A stretch of 64,000 bases of DNA, from positions 374,400 through 438,399 of the forward strand of contig BDSI01000051.1 of the NCBI GenBank assembly GCA_003117195.1, in the 5' to 3' direction. Both the position numbers and the translations under genes were made by a program. Positions within the stretch are counted from its first letter, which is position 1. Each line of letters opens with the position of its first letter. Below are positions 47,701 to 60,043 of this stretch, piece by piece. Origin of the DNA: Eudorina sp. 2006-703-Eu-15 (lineage: Eukaryota; Chlorophyta; Chlorophyceae; Chlamydomonadales; Volvocaceae). The notes under the pieces were generated by a model. The model did not search any database and had not been told where the DNA came from. It saw nothing but the letters and a program-made list of their open reading frames with translations.

Positions 47701-50700
47701 ATCTCCCGTTTCGCTGCCTCTGCCGCTGCGCGCTCCCGGGGCCCCCGGCCCCAGGCTGCCCTCCCGGTCCCCATACGCCTCCACTCCGCCCCCCCCCCCT
47801 CACGGCCGCTGTGCCCCCCGCCCGTGCCCGTACCCGCTACCCGCGCTCTCGACCGGATCTTTGCTCTGGCAGTCAGCGCAGTTGTCCCCTTCCCTACACA
47901 ACCCCAACACCCGTCCCTGTCCCTCCCCGCCCCTCCCCCGCCCGCCTCTCCACCCCTGCCCCCCGCCCCTGCCCCCGCCCCTGCCCCACGCCCCTGCCCC
48001 CCGCCCCTGCCCCCCGCCCCTGCCCCCCCCTGCCCCCCCCCTGCCCCCGCCCCTGCCCCCCCCCTGCCCCCCGCCCCTGCCCACCCCCCGCCTCCGCCCC
48101 TGCCCCCGCCCCTGCCCCCGCCCCTGCCCCCGCCCCTGCCCCCCGCCCCTGCCCCCGCCCCTGCCCACCCCCGCCTCCGCCCCTGCCTTCCGCCCCTGCC
48201 CCCGCCCCTGCCCCCCGCCCCTCCCCCGGGCCCCAGGCATCAAGGTGGCCCTCCCCTGCGAGTCCGCCACCGGCACCCCCTTCCTGGGCCTGTACATCGC
48301 CTCCATCCTGGCGCTGCAGGCCCGGGCGGGGGCCGGCCGGCGCCTGCCCCTGGCCATCATGACCTCGGACGACACGCACGGCCGCACCCTGGAGCTGCTG
48401 CGGAGGAACAACTACTTCGGCATGGAGGAGGACCAGGTGGGGGGGAGCAGGGGAGGGAGGGGGGCGCCCGGGACCTCTGCTTGGGAGGCCGGGGGGTCGC
48501 CCGGGACCCCTTTGGGAGGCGGGGAGGGGGTTGCGGGAAGACGGCGGAAAGGGGACCCTAGGTCAACCGACCAGGCACTCGGCACACCAGTGCGGGAAGA
48601 TGCATCGGGGACACAGATCGGGCGTGGCGGCACGTCAACGCCTGCCCACGTTGAACGGCCTCCAGCCCTGACGCCTCGCACCCGTGGACGGACGGATGGA
48701 GCCCTTGGTGACATCCAACACCGCGAAGACCGCCTCCGGTCAGATCGCCGGAGGTCCTGGCACAGTCCACTTCGCGTTGGCAGTCAGTCCTTGCCTCCCA
48801 AGAACCCACACCCTGTCCCCTTCCCCTCCCTACCCTCCTCCCCGTTTCCTCGCCCTCGCTCCCCTCCTCCCGTTTCCTCCCCCCCCCTCAGGTCACGCTG
48901 CTGAAGCAGGAGAAGGTGGCCTGCCTCACCGACAACGCCGCCCACCTGGCGCTGGAGCCCTCGGACCGGTTCGCGGTGCAGACCAAGCCACACGGCCACG
49001 GGGACGTGCACATGCTGCTGGCGCAGAGCGGGCTGGCCAGGAGGTGGCTGGAGGGGGGGCTCAAGTGGGTGTGCTTCTTCCAGGTGGGCGGGGGGGGGTG
49101 AGGGGCTGCGCCTGCAGGGCGACTGACAGTGACGAGGGCGCCAGCTTGGCGGGGCGGGACTGGATGGGTCCACCTCCACCTCCCGACCCCGGGCTGTCAC
49201 ACGCGTCCCATTCCCATTCTCCGACCCATCTGGTGGGTGAGGGGCGGGGTTAGGCTGTTGGTGGTGTTGGAGGGGGTGCACGGGGCTGTCTTTATTGACA
49301 AAAAAGGTTGCACGGGGTTCATGGCGGGTTGGGTCGCCGCGCCAGGGATGGGACGGTCCCCGCCGGGAGGTGCGGGAGACCTTCCAGCCGAGCTGCGTTG
49401 CGCCGGTGTGCCGCCGGTGCGGCGCCCGGAGGTGGAGCTGTCGCCGCACTTGCGCCCTTTGCATGTCCCGTGCTGCTCCGTCCCCACCTCCCCGCGCCAC
49501 ATCTCCCAGCTCCACCCAACCTCCACCAACCTGCACTGGGGGTAGATGGGTCGCGGCACACTGGTCATGTGTTGGACCCTCCCACGACAGCTGGTTAAGG
49601 GCCACGTTTCTTTCCACCTCCCAATCCCCATCGCCGAACCCCGCCTCAACTCTCATCGTTCTTCCAAGTCCCCTTCGCCCCACAAACCCCATCTCCAGCA
49701 TACGGCACCCACGCCTCATCGAAAGCCCACGCCCCTGCAACCACCAACCCCTCAAACCACCAACCTCCAACCGCCCTCCTTTCCCCCTCCTCCCCTAGGA
49801 CACCAACGCCCTGGTCTTCCGGGCGCTGCTGGCGGCGCTGGGCGTGTCGGCCCGCCAGGACTTCGACATGAACAGCCTGGCGGTGCCGCGTAAGGCCCGG
49901 GAGGCCATCGGCGCCATCGCGCGCCTCACCCGCGCGGACGGCTCCGCGCCGCTGACCATCAATGTGGAGTACAACCAGCTGGACCCGCTGCTGAGGAGCA
50001 CCATCAGCAAGGAGGGCGACGTCAATGACGCGTCGGGTGGGTGGGTGGAGGGGGAGGAGTCAAGAGGCGTCGCACGCCTGGAGCAATCGCCCCGGCTGCT
50101 GTTGACTTCACCGCTGGGGGTCACCTGCCACTTGGGCGGGGCGGGGGGCGGCTGGACAAGGTGGGGGAGGGGAAGGGGCCTCTCGCCCTCTGTCGGTGGT
50201 GATCGGTTGGATGCGCCCGGGCGGCCTCGCTGTCCGGGTCGACACCCAACGGGGCTTCCTCCCTCCCGCCAACCATCGCGCCATCCCCCGCTACCGCCTC
50301 TCGCCCCATTCGCAACGACCCTGAGCCCCCCTCTCGCCGACCACCGGCCCAAGCTCCGGTCTCCTCTGGCCCCCGGCCCCTCCCCCCTTTCACCATTGCC
50401 TGTGCCTGCCGAGCTGCGCGACCGCCCTCCTCCTCCTCCGCCCCCCCTGTCCGCCTCCACCTCCATCTCCGCCTCCTCCCCGTCCGCTTCCTCATCCGCC
50501 AGGCTACTCGCCCTTCCCCGGCAACATCAACCAGCTGGTGCTCAAGCTGTCGTCCTACGTGCCCCAGCTGGCCGCCACCGGGGGGGTCATCTCCGAGTTC
50601 GTCAACCCCAAGTACAAGGACGCCACCAAGACCGCCTTCAAAAGCAGCACACGACTGGAGTGCATGATGCAGGTGGGTGGGTTGGGGCGCGCGGGTGGGC

Positions 50701-53700
50701 AGGTAGGGCAGTGGCGAGGAACGGACAGCCCTTCCAACCGGGGGCGGCTCGGGCGGGCCGGGGTGGGCCGGGGAGGGCTGGTCGTTTGTTTGTTACTCGC
50801 GACCCTGACCCTCTTCACATGTCCATACGGTAGTGTATGGGCCGTGACTCGCCCCCGCAACCCGGGCCCCAACCCCCAATGTTCTTTCGCTGCGCTCCGG
50901 TCCGCCCGCTGCTCTCAGGACTACCCCAAGGCGCTGCCCCCCACCGCCAAGGTCGGCTTCACGACCGTCAAGCAGGTGGGGCCGCGGGGACCTGGGGGCG
51001 GGTGGGAGGCGGCAGGACGCGGTGTGCGAGGGGTGGAGGGAGGGGTGGGGGGAAGGGGAGGGAGCGGCCCCGAGAGGAACAGGGACTGCAGTCGAGGTGG
51101 ATTGCCGCGCGGAACTGGGCGGGTGGGATGGGATGGGATGAACCGTACTGAGGGAGCACCGCCAGTGCCCGGATGTCGACTCTGCCGTCCCGGGTAGCTG
51201 CATGGCAGAGGTGTGTGGCGCGGGGCTGGGGTCGGGAGAGGGGGCGACCGGGTTCCCCGTGCGTGTGTGTGTGTGTGCGTGCGTGTGCGTGTGTGTGCGT
51301 GCGTGTGCGTGTGTGTGTTTAGGTATGAGACACCCCCGTGTGTGTATCCGTTTTGGTGCCGTCAGTCAGATGGGTATCCCCGCCCTTCGGCTCCCCCGGG
51401 TCGCTCCCCCCCAGGTGTGGGCCAGCTACTCCCCGGTCAAGAACTCCCCCGCGGAGGCGGCGGCCAAGTTCAAGGAGGGCAACCCCACCCACAGCGCCAC
51501 CACGGGTGGGTGCGGACGGCGAAGGGTGGGGCCAGGGGGTCTGAGCTGCGCTTCGCGGCAGCACCCCAGGGCCTCCGAAGGGTGGCCCTCCCCCGGGGGC
51601 GGAAGGCGGAGGGGGGGTGTTGCCGGCTGGGGCGAGTGGGGGACAACCCCATGGCGTATAGCAGGTTGGGTGTTTCAGGGCCGGGTACCCTATGCGGCCT
51701 CCGTCAGCGGCGTTCCCATGAGCGGCGGCCGCCCCCCTGCCAGCCTTCCCGCCAGCCCGGCCGCGGGTCGCCACCCGCCCCATCGGGTGGTGCGGCCACC
51801 GGTGGGCCCGTGGAGGCCAGGGGGAGTCACGCGTGGGAGGCGCGTGGGAGGCGCGCTCTGGATGGGTGTGCCGCCTTCCCCCGCCCGGCCTGCCTGCATG
51901 CAGGCTGCTACGGCGGACCATCTTCTCCATGACAACGTCGCAGCCATGCCATGTACCTCCCCCCCTCCCCACACGCCCCTTTGCCCTGCCGGCTCTCCCG
52001 TGGCCCCCCGGTAGTACTTGCCAACGCTCTGGCTCAGCAGCGCAGTAAGAACATGCCTACCAATGTCCTGGCCCCCTCCCCGGCCCGCCCATGTCCTCAG
52101 GCGAGCTGGACATCTACAAGGCCAACTGCCTGTCGCTGTCCGAGGTGGCCGACATCGCGCTGCCCAGCCCGCTGCAGGGCGGCACCTTCAACGGCATCAC
52201 CACGGAGCTCTACCCGCGGGTGGTGCTGTCGCCCACATTCGCGCCCTCGCTGTCGGAGCTCAAGGTGGGCGGGGCCCGCGCGTGGGTGCGGGTGTCTCGG
52301 TGTGTCCAGACAAGGAGCCCTAGCGACCCGGACCAGGGACCAGTCTGCCCTCACGGCGTGTGTGTGCTTTTGTTTGCGTGAGGCACACGAGGGAAGGCTT
52401 CCATGCGCGCGCCCGTGTGGCATTTCGTAGCACTTCGAGGATGTTCGCGTGTCCGCGATCCAGTCCCTCGCCGCCCATCCCGCCTCCCTGTCTTAACCCC
52501 CCAACTCCCGCCCTCCCAATCTCCTATACCCCCACCTCTCGACCCCTCCCTCCTCGCAGAACAAGGTGGCCCCCGGCTCCATCACGCTGACCCCTGGGTC
52601 GGTGCTGGTGCTGGACGGCCCCGACATCTCCGTGCTCGGCCCCCTGGTGGTGCGGGGGGCGCTGGTGGTGCGGGCGGTGGCGGGGGCGCGCGTGCAGCTG
52701 GGGGCGCTCAGCGTGGACAACCGGGGCTGGAGCTGGGAGGCACTGGCGGAAGGGGAGGCGGCCACGGAGGAGGAGCGGATGAGGTGGGTCGGTGCGGCGG
52801 AAGGGAGGCAGGGAGGGAGGTGCGGGGAGAGGGCCGGGGAGGTGGGTCAGCGGGGAGGGGTGTTTCGTCTCCGGTCTACGGGGTGTGGAGAGGGGAGCGG
52901 GGGCGGGTGCCGACCGGCGCATGCGCAGAGAAGGTCCTGCGCCTGCGGGGTTGAGCTGCGGGGCTGGCGCTGGGGCCCTGAGGACGGTGGGGTGCGGGCG
53001 TCCTGACACGGTGGGCGGCGGGTGGGCGGCCGGGGAGCGCCAAGGCGCCATCAGGAGGGCCGGTGACCGCCGCGCAACATAGACAGTCGATATCCCAGAC
53101 AGATGATGGTTGGAGTATGGGAGGCCAGCCGCGGGTTGGGTACTGGCGCAGTCTATGGCGGTTTGCCTGTCTGGGTGCTGCAGGTGAGGGAGGGCACTCG
53201 AGGCGGCGTGAGAGGGAGGTGTGGAGGGCGCCGCGGCGGGGCGCGTGTTCCCCCGCCTGGGGGGCCGGGCGGTCGCTAGGTGCCCTGGCCCTCAACCATG
53301 GAATTGCCGTGGGAATTTGTGCGGGACTGGAATGGAGGTCTTGGGGTCGGGGAGGGGATGGGGAGCTGCTGCGTGCTCTGCGATGAGATCGCCAATGATG
53401 GGCCCCAAGCGCACCGGGTGCGGCAGGCAGCGCAGCCGGCGAGGGTTGGGGCTGCGCCCAACTGCCGGCCCGGCGAGCGGGTCGTCGCCACGCAGACAAG
53501 GCCGGGGTCGCCTCGGGTGCCTGATGTCCCTCCCGGCCGCCCGCTGTTCCCTCTTCGGTCCCCGAAGGGGCTTCAAGGTGGTACGACATGAGACGATGGA
53601 GCTCGTGTACGATAAGCCTGGGACCTACGTGGTGCCGGAGAGTCCGCCCATGCCGACCCCTGCCGTACCAGAGCCTGCGCCCGAGCCCGCGGCGGTGGCT

Positions 53701-54255
53701 GTACCGGAGGCGAAGAAGGCGGAGGAGGCGACGGCGGCGGCAGTGCCGGAGGTTGCTAAGGAGGAGGAGGCGCCTGCGGCAGCGGCGGCGATGCCTGTAG
53801 AGGAGGAGGATGCATCCGCGTCCGCGGCGGCAGCAGCGTCAGATTCGACGCCAGCGGTGGTTGCGTCGGCGGCCGCGGAGGTTGAGGCGCTGACGGAGGA
53901 GGCACCGCGGGTGGTGGATGAATCGCCTGCCACGGAGGACGCGGCGGCAGTGGAGGATGAGCCTCCGGCAGAGGGGGCCCAGGCCGACGAGGCAGCCGCG
54001 TCGCCACCGGCCGCCGCGGCGGCGCCGCCGCCAGCATCCGTCGCGTCGACGTCCGGGCTGTCGCCCGCCGCCAAGCCATTTGTGCCTGGGGCCGTCAGCA
54101 GTGCTGGCGGCTCGCCGGCGGCTGCAGCGGCCCCGGCAGTACCGCCGGCGACGTCATCTTCCGCGGGGCTGAGCAAATCGGCGAAGAAAAAGGCCAAGGC
54201 GAAGGCCAAAGCCGCGGCGGCGTCGGCGACGGATGCGAATGGCGGGAAGCCGTAG
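44776..54255 (+). CDS. USP: UDP-sugar pyrophosphorylase (USP) with N-terminal membrane segment and Ala/Pro/Lys-rich tail
   Basis: Converts sugar-1-phosphates plus UTP to UDP-sugars (glucose, galactose, glucuronate, xylose, arabinose). Fifteen exons, phase-perfect: 44776-44803, 44875-44932, 45021-45198, 45794-45863, 46369-46491, 47103-47267, 48237-48436, 48892-49083, 49799-50036, 50503-50672, 50919-50975, 51415-51505, 52101-52264, 52560-52783, 53568-54255 (TAG); 881 aa. Residues about 5-27 are uncharged and hydrophobic. Core landmarks: [31 protein letters not shown] (nucleotide loop, about 192-204), [152 protein letters not shown]-like [16 protein letters not shown]. After the usual C-terminal beta part ([20 protein letters not shown]) about 205 extra residues follow, ending in a Lys/Ala run. 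Plant USP is cytosolic and lacks both additions. Confidence 0.93.
47941..48230. repeat. C-rich minisatellite (GCCCCTGCCCC-type) in a USP intron
   Basis: About 290 bp of imperfect GCCCCTGCCCC/CGCCCCTGCC repeats immediately before the acceptor at 48236. The plus strand is strongly pyrimidine, so the opposite strand is G-rich. It produces long spurious open frames in every phase. Confidence 0.9.
51266..51321. repeat. GT/GC dinucleotide microsatellite in a USP intron
   Basis: Alternating GTGTGTGTGCGTGC tract of about 55 bp, in the intron between 50975 and 51415. Confidence 0.85.
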
Positions 54256-55093
54256 TTGCGCGTGCTGCAGGTGTGTGATTCAAGTAGCCAGTCTCACGTT
54301 GACTCGGGCGCACGGACCATGAGGAGGTCGGAAGATGGTGTGTGGGCCTTGCTATGTCCAGTGCCATGGGAGAGGAGGAGAGGAGGTCTGCTGCACGGAG
54401 GTAGTTTGACGTGGAATTCTAAGATCGTGCAAAGGTTTGGGTCATTGACTGCACGTTAATTCTTGACATAGACCAGGGCATGGCTGTGACGTTCAAAGCG
54501 CTGCGAAGGGTGACGCGCTGCAGGGTCGGCGACAAATAACGGTTGAAACATACGGAGGGCTTGATACTTTTCGGGATTGGAGTAAAGCATGTGCTTCATG
54601 ATAAAGGTCTGTTCTCATGATTCTTTTGGCGATGTCGACCTTGCTCTACGAACCGGTCAGCGCTTGAATGTGTCAGCCGTGCACCGACGTGCTGTAGCGG
54701 AAAATCGTATGGCCAAGTGACCAGAGCGTGAGTTGACTGGGTACGTAGTTGATTACATTTGATCTTGTTTATAAGATTTGTCTAGAATTTGTCTGTGAGA
54801 TTCAAAGGCGAGCAGGAGACTGTAGTCAGTGCAAGTACCAAGCACTTTCGGTTTAGAGCGCACGTTGTTTGCTCGCTCTGATTCACAGTGATTCCTTTAT
54901 CATTACCATTCAAGTAAAGCATTCGTTTTATCTCAAGACATTGTTAAGATAAGCACGCAGACCGCCCGCCGGGTTTTCGTGAAACAGGACACCATACGTT
55001 GTTGTGTTATATGGTTACAAAATGACTATGAAGGCTAAATCTTAGCATCAGCCGAACGAGCCTCGGACCGCAGCTGGGCCGTTCGCGTTGGCC
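54256..55093. other. USP 3' flank and promoter of the metalloprotease gene
   Basis: About 840 bp, AT-richer than its surroundings (especially 54700-55040). No gene or repeat seen. Confidence 0.45.
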
Positions 55094-58000
55094 ATGCCGC
55101 CCGGGCGATGCTGCTGCTGCTGCTGCCGAAATGGCAGCCAACGACATCGGAGGAGGTCTCCCGCAAACTTGGCCGCTGCATTTTACACCCTTTCATCATT
55201 ACTCGTTGCGCTTACCGTTCCGGGGCCAGCTGGAGCTTCCAAGTCAGAACGATTCGAGGGTGAGAGCATCCATGCCTACGCGTAGGTCCGCACCTCGCTC
55301 AGCCGCCGAGCGCGACATCCCCTGAGTGGATGGTCGCCACTGCGATCACAGCACCGACCAACATCGACGACCTGGCCCGGGCCCCGGACTTGGCCAAGCT
55401 CGGGGCCCTCCGTGCAGCCCCTTGCTCGCTGCGCTATCATTCTCCGCCCTTGCACACAAACCCTCCACCCTGCCCCCTCCCCCGCATAGCAATCAGCTCC
55501 TCTGCCCCCTCCCCTCCCCTCCCCCCTCAGGCACCCTCACCATCATGTCGGCAGAGCGGGCGGAGAGCCCCGCGCTGGGGCACGGCCACGAGGACAACGA
55601 CCTGGTGTACATGCTGCACCAGCCCGCCAGCTACACGCTGTACGAGCTGGTGTTGCCGGATACTGTCGTACACGGCAAGCTGGCGAGCGGCGAGGCTGTT
55701 GTCGTGACCGGGGAGCTGCTGGATGCGGACCGCATCCGGGTTCTGACCATCGAAGCCGCGCCACCGGAGACGGTGATCATCGCGCGGTCCATCACCCCGG
55801 CGACGGCGGCGACCCCGACCGCCGCCTCCGTCGCGACGGCGGCGGCCGTCGCCGCCGCGAGCGCGGCGGCGGTGGTGGCGCGCGCCGCCGCGGCGGCGGC
55901 GGCCTACGCCGCGGACCAAGTGCCGGTCGCCGCGCTGACGAGCAGCGGCGGCGGCAGCAGCAGCACCGTCGCGAGTACGAACACGCAGGCGGACGGGCCC
56001 ACAAAGCCGGCGCTGGCGGCGGCGCTGGCAGCCAGTGTGCAGTACACCCGGCTGGTTTCGGAGGTTCCGGTGCTGTTCATGATCCTGAGCATCTGCAACT
56101 ACCCAGCAGCCATCACCAAACAGGTGGGAGCGGCGGGAAGAGCCTGTGCAGAGTACGACCAAGAGCTCTGTACGAGCAGTGGTTGACCGTGCGCGGGTGG
56201 GCGGAGTTTGGGATGCGGCACATCCCGTTTGTACGGCAGGATGACGTCACTGGATTTCAGGCAGGAGGGTTGGAGGACGTCGCGGGGGCTTTGTGGGTGT
56301 GGCAGCGGAGGAGGGCCACGTCGGAGGCAGAGGCGGGACGGAGGCGTGTCGACCGTCAAACACACGGCGACGGGCCCACGGGGGGTGGGGGGAAGGAGGA
56401 GGCGAAACCGGGGGAAGGGGTTGTGCCCGGGCTCAGCTCGGTGAGAAGTGAAACCGGGGCGCAGGTGGGGCTCTGGCCAGGCAAGGTCACCAACGGCATG
56501 GTGCGAGATGGGGGGAGATCTTCTGTACGGTGACAACATGGGGATGGGGAGGATCTCAGAGGAAGGAAGAGGGATCTGGGATCTGGAAAAGGGTTTTGGA
56601 GCCGAGCTCCACCCGTCGGCCGGGCCGCGCCCTGAGTCTCTGAGTCCGTGCCCGCCGTCCGTGGGGGCCCTGAAGGGGTGGCTCAGGGGAGCTGGAGGAG
56701 CGGTGGGGCCCGGGGGGGGAGGCAGCGGTACCCGCTGGCCCGACTACTGCTGCGAGGGCGACGCAGCGGAGGAGCGCCCCTCCATGCGCCGATCGCTGGG
56801 GCCCTCCCCTCCCCTCACCCCTCACCTCCCTCCCTCCCTCCCTCCCCCTTTTGTGCCGTGTCAGGAGCTGGAGCAGACCCTGTTCGCGGGTCCCGGGTCC
56901 GCCCCTCTGACTCTGGAGGGCTACTACTACGAGTGCAGCCGGGGAAAGTGAGTGGGGAGGGTCCGGGCCCCAGGCGGGTGGGCACGCGGGGCGGGACGGG
57001 GGGGGACAGGACATTCATCTCCCGTATCCTCATCTCCTTGAGGAGAGCCAGTCACCCGGGGGAGCTGTGTGTGTGTCTGTGTGTCGGTGTCCTGGAGGCT
57101 GCCAGAACGGGAAGTACCGATTGCGATCGGGTTCCATCCATCCAGCCAGCCAGCCAGCCGACCAACCAGCGAACGGACACCGACCGCACGAGAGAGAGCT
57201 CGCGTCGGCGGGCCGACTCGGCGCCGCTGGGGCCTCACGGCCTATGCGGTTCCGGAGCTGGCCCCCGCCGCCCCGACCCAACCCCATCCGATACGGGGCC
57301 GGAGGTGAGGGCGCTGCGGGAACCGAACGCTCCCCCTCCCCAACCCCCACACACGTACCCGCCTCCACTTCAACCCACTCCCTCACCCCAACCCCACACA
57401 CCCACCCTCCCACACCCCAACCCCGCACACCCCACCTCCCACACCCCCCCCTCCCCTCCCCACACCCTCTTTCGCCGCGTCGCCGCCGGTTTTGCGTGCT
57501 CTTTTCTTCTTTTCTTTAATTTAACCTTTGCCTTTGCCTGCCGTTTGTCTGCCCTTTGTTGCAACTCACATCTTCCGTTCGCCTCGCCGTCCGTCCGCGT
57601 TTCGTCCCATTTGCGCAGGTGAGTACTACGTTCTCGATAATTTGTGCTGTCTGGGGTGTGGTCCGTCCTCGTGCTGTCGCGCGTTGGTTGGTCCGGGATG
57701 GGTCCGGCGGCGACGCGGTCGCCCGAGGTCACAGTGAGCGCATAATTCAGGTATGTATGGTAAGTAACTTGGGTCGCGTATTGACTCCTGTGCCACGTAT
57801 CGGTTCCCCAATCCATACCCCTCCCCTCAGGACCTCCATGAGCCGCCTCAACAGCCTGGTGGTGGGCCCCATCCACGTCCCCTGCTCCTTCAACGGCTCC
57901 TACCGCTTCGCCACCACCAGCTGCAACTACCGGGACGCCTGGGGCTGGCAGACCTGGGCGCAGCAGCGCCTGGCCGCCAACCTGTCCATCGACCTGTCGC

Positions 58001-59643
58001 GATACCGCCATCGGGTCGCGGTGCTGCCGGTGGCCTTCACCCAGGCCGCCAGCTGCCCCTGGATCGGGCTCGGCACGTTGGGCCCCGTGGAGAAGGGTGC
58101 CGACGGTTCTTATATCTCCTCGATGGCGTGGATCCAGGGGGAGAGCGCGGGTGACGTCATGGCGTATATGCACGAGATAGGCCACAACCTGTACCTGCAC
58201 CACGCCAACGGCAGTAACGGCTGCGAGTACTGCGACTTCAGCAGCGTCATGGGCGGCTGCTGCGCGGTGCGGTGCCACAACGCGCCGCACAACTGGCAGC
58301 TGGGGTGGGGCAGCCCGCTGGCGGTGCTGACGTCGGCGACGATGCCGGTGGGCGTGTTCCTGTACTTCAACCTGCCGTCGCAGGCGGCGGCGGAGGCGCA
58401 CATGCTGTGGCTGCAGCCCGATTGGACGGCCGCCGGCCGGCGCGACCAGGACTTCCCCGTGTCGTACTACATATCGTACAGGATCGACAGCGGGCGGTAC
58501 GACGCGGACATCCCCGAGTCGTACCTGTACTCCACGAACGTGTACTACTGGGACGGCCCCACGCAGACCTCCGCGCTGCGCACCCGCCACGTGGCGTCGG
58601 TGTTCACGGGGGAGGTGTATCGCAACGGACGGGAGAAGTGGGTGTTACGGCAGATCGCGCACGCGGTCGGCGGCGGGCGCGTGGCGGTGTGCCGCTTCAG
58701 CGAGGACCGCGAGACGGCCTGCGGCGACGGGCTGGACAACGACTGCGACGGACTGGTGGACAAGGCGGATCCGGACTGCACAGCGCCGGCGCCGCCGCCG
58801 TCGCCCCCGCCGGCGCCCCCGCACCCGCGTCCACCACCCAGGTCGGACTACGGCGGCCTCGGCGAGGAGCCGCCGTGGGATGATGGGGACTACGAAGGCG
58901 ATCCGCCGCCGGCGAGGCCACGGCCGCCGCACCCGGCGTCGCCGCCGCCGCCGCCACCCAGCCCGTCGCCGCCCAGCCCGCCGCCGGCGCCGCCGACGCC
59001 GCGCGCTGCGGCAGTGGGACGGCCGTCGCCGGCAAAGCCGCCGCCGCCACGCAAGCCGTCGCCGACGCCACCCCCCAAGGTATCGGCGTCACCGCCCCCG
59101 CCGCCGCCGCCGTCCCCGAGCCCGCCGCCGCCACCGAGCCCGTCACCTCCGCCGTCGCCGCGGTCGCCGCGTCCCAGTCCGCCTCTCTCCCGCTCGCCGC
59201 CACCATCCCCGAACCCATCTCCGCCGCCACCTCCGTCGCCCAAACCGCCCCGGCGACCCGGCTCGCCGTCGCCACCGTCGCCGTCGCCCAAACCGCCATC
59301 GCCGCGCGCACCCAAGCAGCCCAAGAGCCCGCCGCCGCAGCAGCTGTCGCCGCCGCCGTCATCACCCCTGCCGCCCTCTCCAAAGGCCCCGAAATTGAAA
59401 AGCCCGCCGCGCAATCCACCTCCATCGCCGCCGCTGCCGCCAAGCCCATCAAGCCCACCCAAGACCACTTTGAAGAGGTCCCCACCGCCGCTGCCGTCGC
59501 CGCCGCCGCCACAGGGCGGAAAGAAGCGGCCACCGCCAGTCTCCAAGCCCCCCTCTCCCAAGCCCCCACGACGCAACCAAGGCGCCGCACTGCCTTCTCG
59601 CCGGCGGCTGGCCTTCCAATTGGAGCGGGGGCAGCTGCTCTGA
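55094..59643 (+). CDS. Gametolysin-like M11 metalloprotease with hydroxyproline-rich (PPSPPP) tail
   Basis: Volvocine gametolysins and VMPs are secreted zinc proteases acting on cell wall or matrix glycoproteins. Exons 55094-55259, 55531-56123, 56865-56947, 57831-59643 (TGA), 884 aa, phases close. Exon 1 gives a basic, Cys-run start and a hydrophobic signal (about 30-50). Exon 2 is a propeptide-like part with a long Ala-rich run and ends VPVLFMILSICNYPAAITKQ. Exon 3 has YYYECSRGK, running into MSRLNSLVVGPIHVPCSF. The zinc site is HEIGHNLYLHH (395-405), followed by CDFSSVMGGCC (Met-turn region) and NWQLGWGSP. A GDGLDNDCDG motif (about 580) resembles a Ca-binding loop. From about 600 to 870 the protein is Ser/Pro-rich with PPPSPSPPPP blocks. 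Classical gametolysin has QEXXH; this one has HEXXH. A promoter or function beyond this is inference. Confidence 0.92.
58788..59560 (+). repeat. Pro/Ser-rich low-complexity coding region of the metalloprotease
   Basis: CCG/CCGCCG-rich coding sequence for repeated PPPSP and SPKPP units, the pattern of extensin/pherophorin-like hydroxyproline-rich glycoproteins. It is likely a rod or wall-attachment segment that is hydroxylated and glycosylated. Confidence 0.8.
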
Positions 59644-60017
59644 CGGGGCCAGCTGCCCTGAACTGAACTGCAAGGAGCCTCCTCTGTGCGGGGTCCTACT
59701 CCCCCGGGGTTGTTAATCCAGCCAAGGGGGGGGGCAGCACCGGGTACCCCCTCCTCCTACGGGACCCCCCTCCCCTCCTACGGGCAGCTGCACAGGGCGC
59801 CTCTTCGGAGGGTCTAGGGGGGCAGCGCGGGGGGAGCGCAAGGGTGTGTGTGTGTGTGTGTTGCCGGGGGTGGACTGTGTGGGATGGTGTGGTTGGTGGA
59901 GGTGGAGGCGTTTGGCAGGGGGTGGCGAGAGGTGGGTCGCTGTATGCGTATGCGAGTGTGTGTAGCAAGGGAGTGTGTGTGTATGCTCGTCACAACGGCG
60001 GCACGGCCCCACCCCCT

Positions 60018-60043
60018 GGACCTGACCTGACCTGACCTGACCT
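60018..60043. repeat. CCTGA pentanucleotide microsatellite
   Basis: About five tandem units of ACCTG/CCTGA. Confidence 0.8.

Noticed and set aside
47491..48904. Overlapping Pro-rich open frames of 356 and 445 residues
   Set aside because: Produced by the C-rich minisatellite inside a USP intron; they cover a USP exon in the wrong frame.
57370..58590. 406-residue minus-strand open frame
   Set aside because: Antisense to the metalloprotease catalytic exon.
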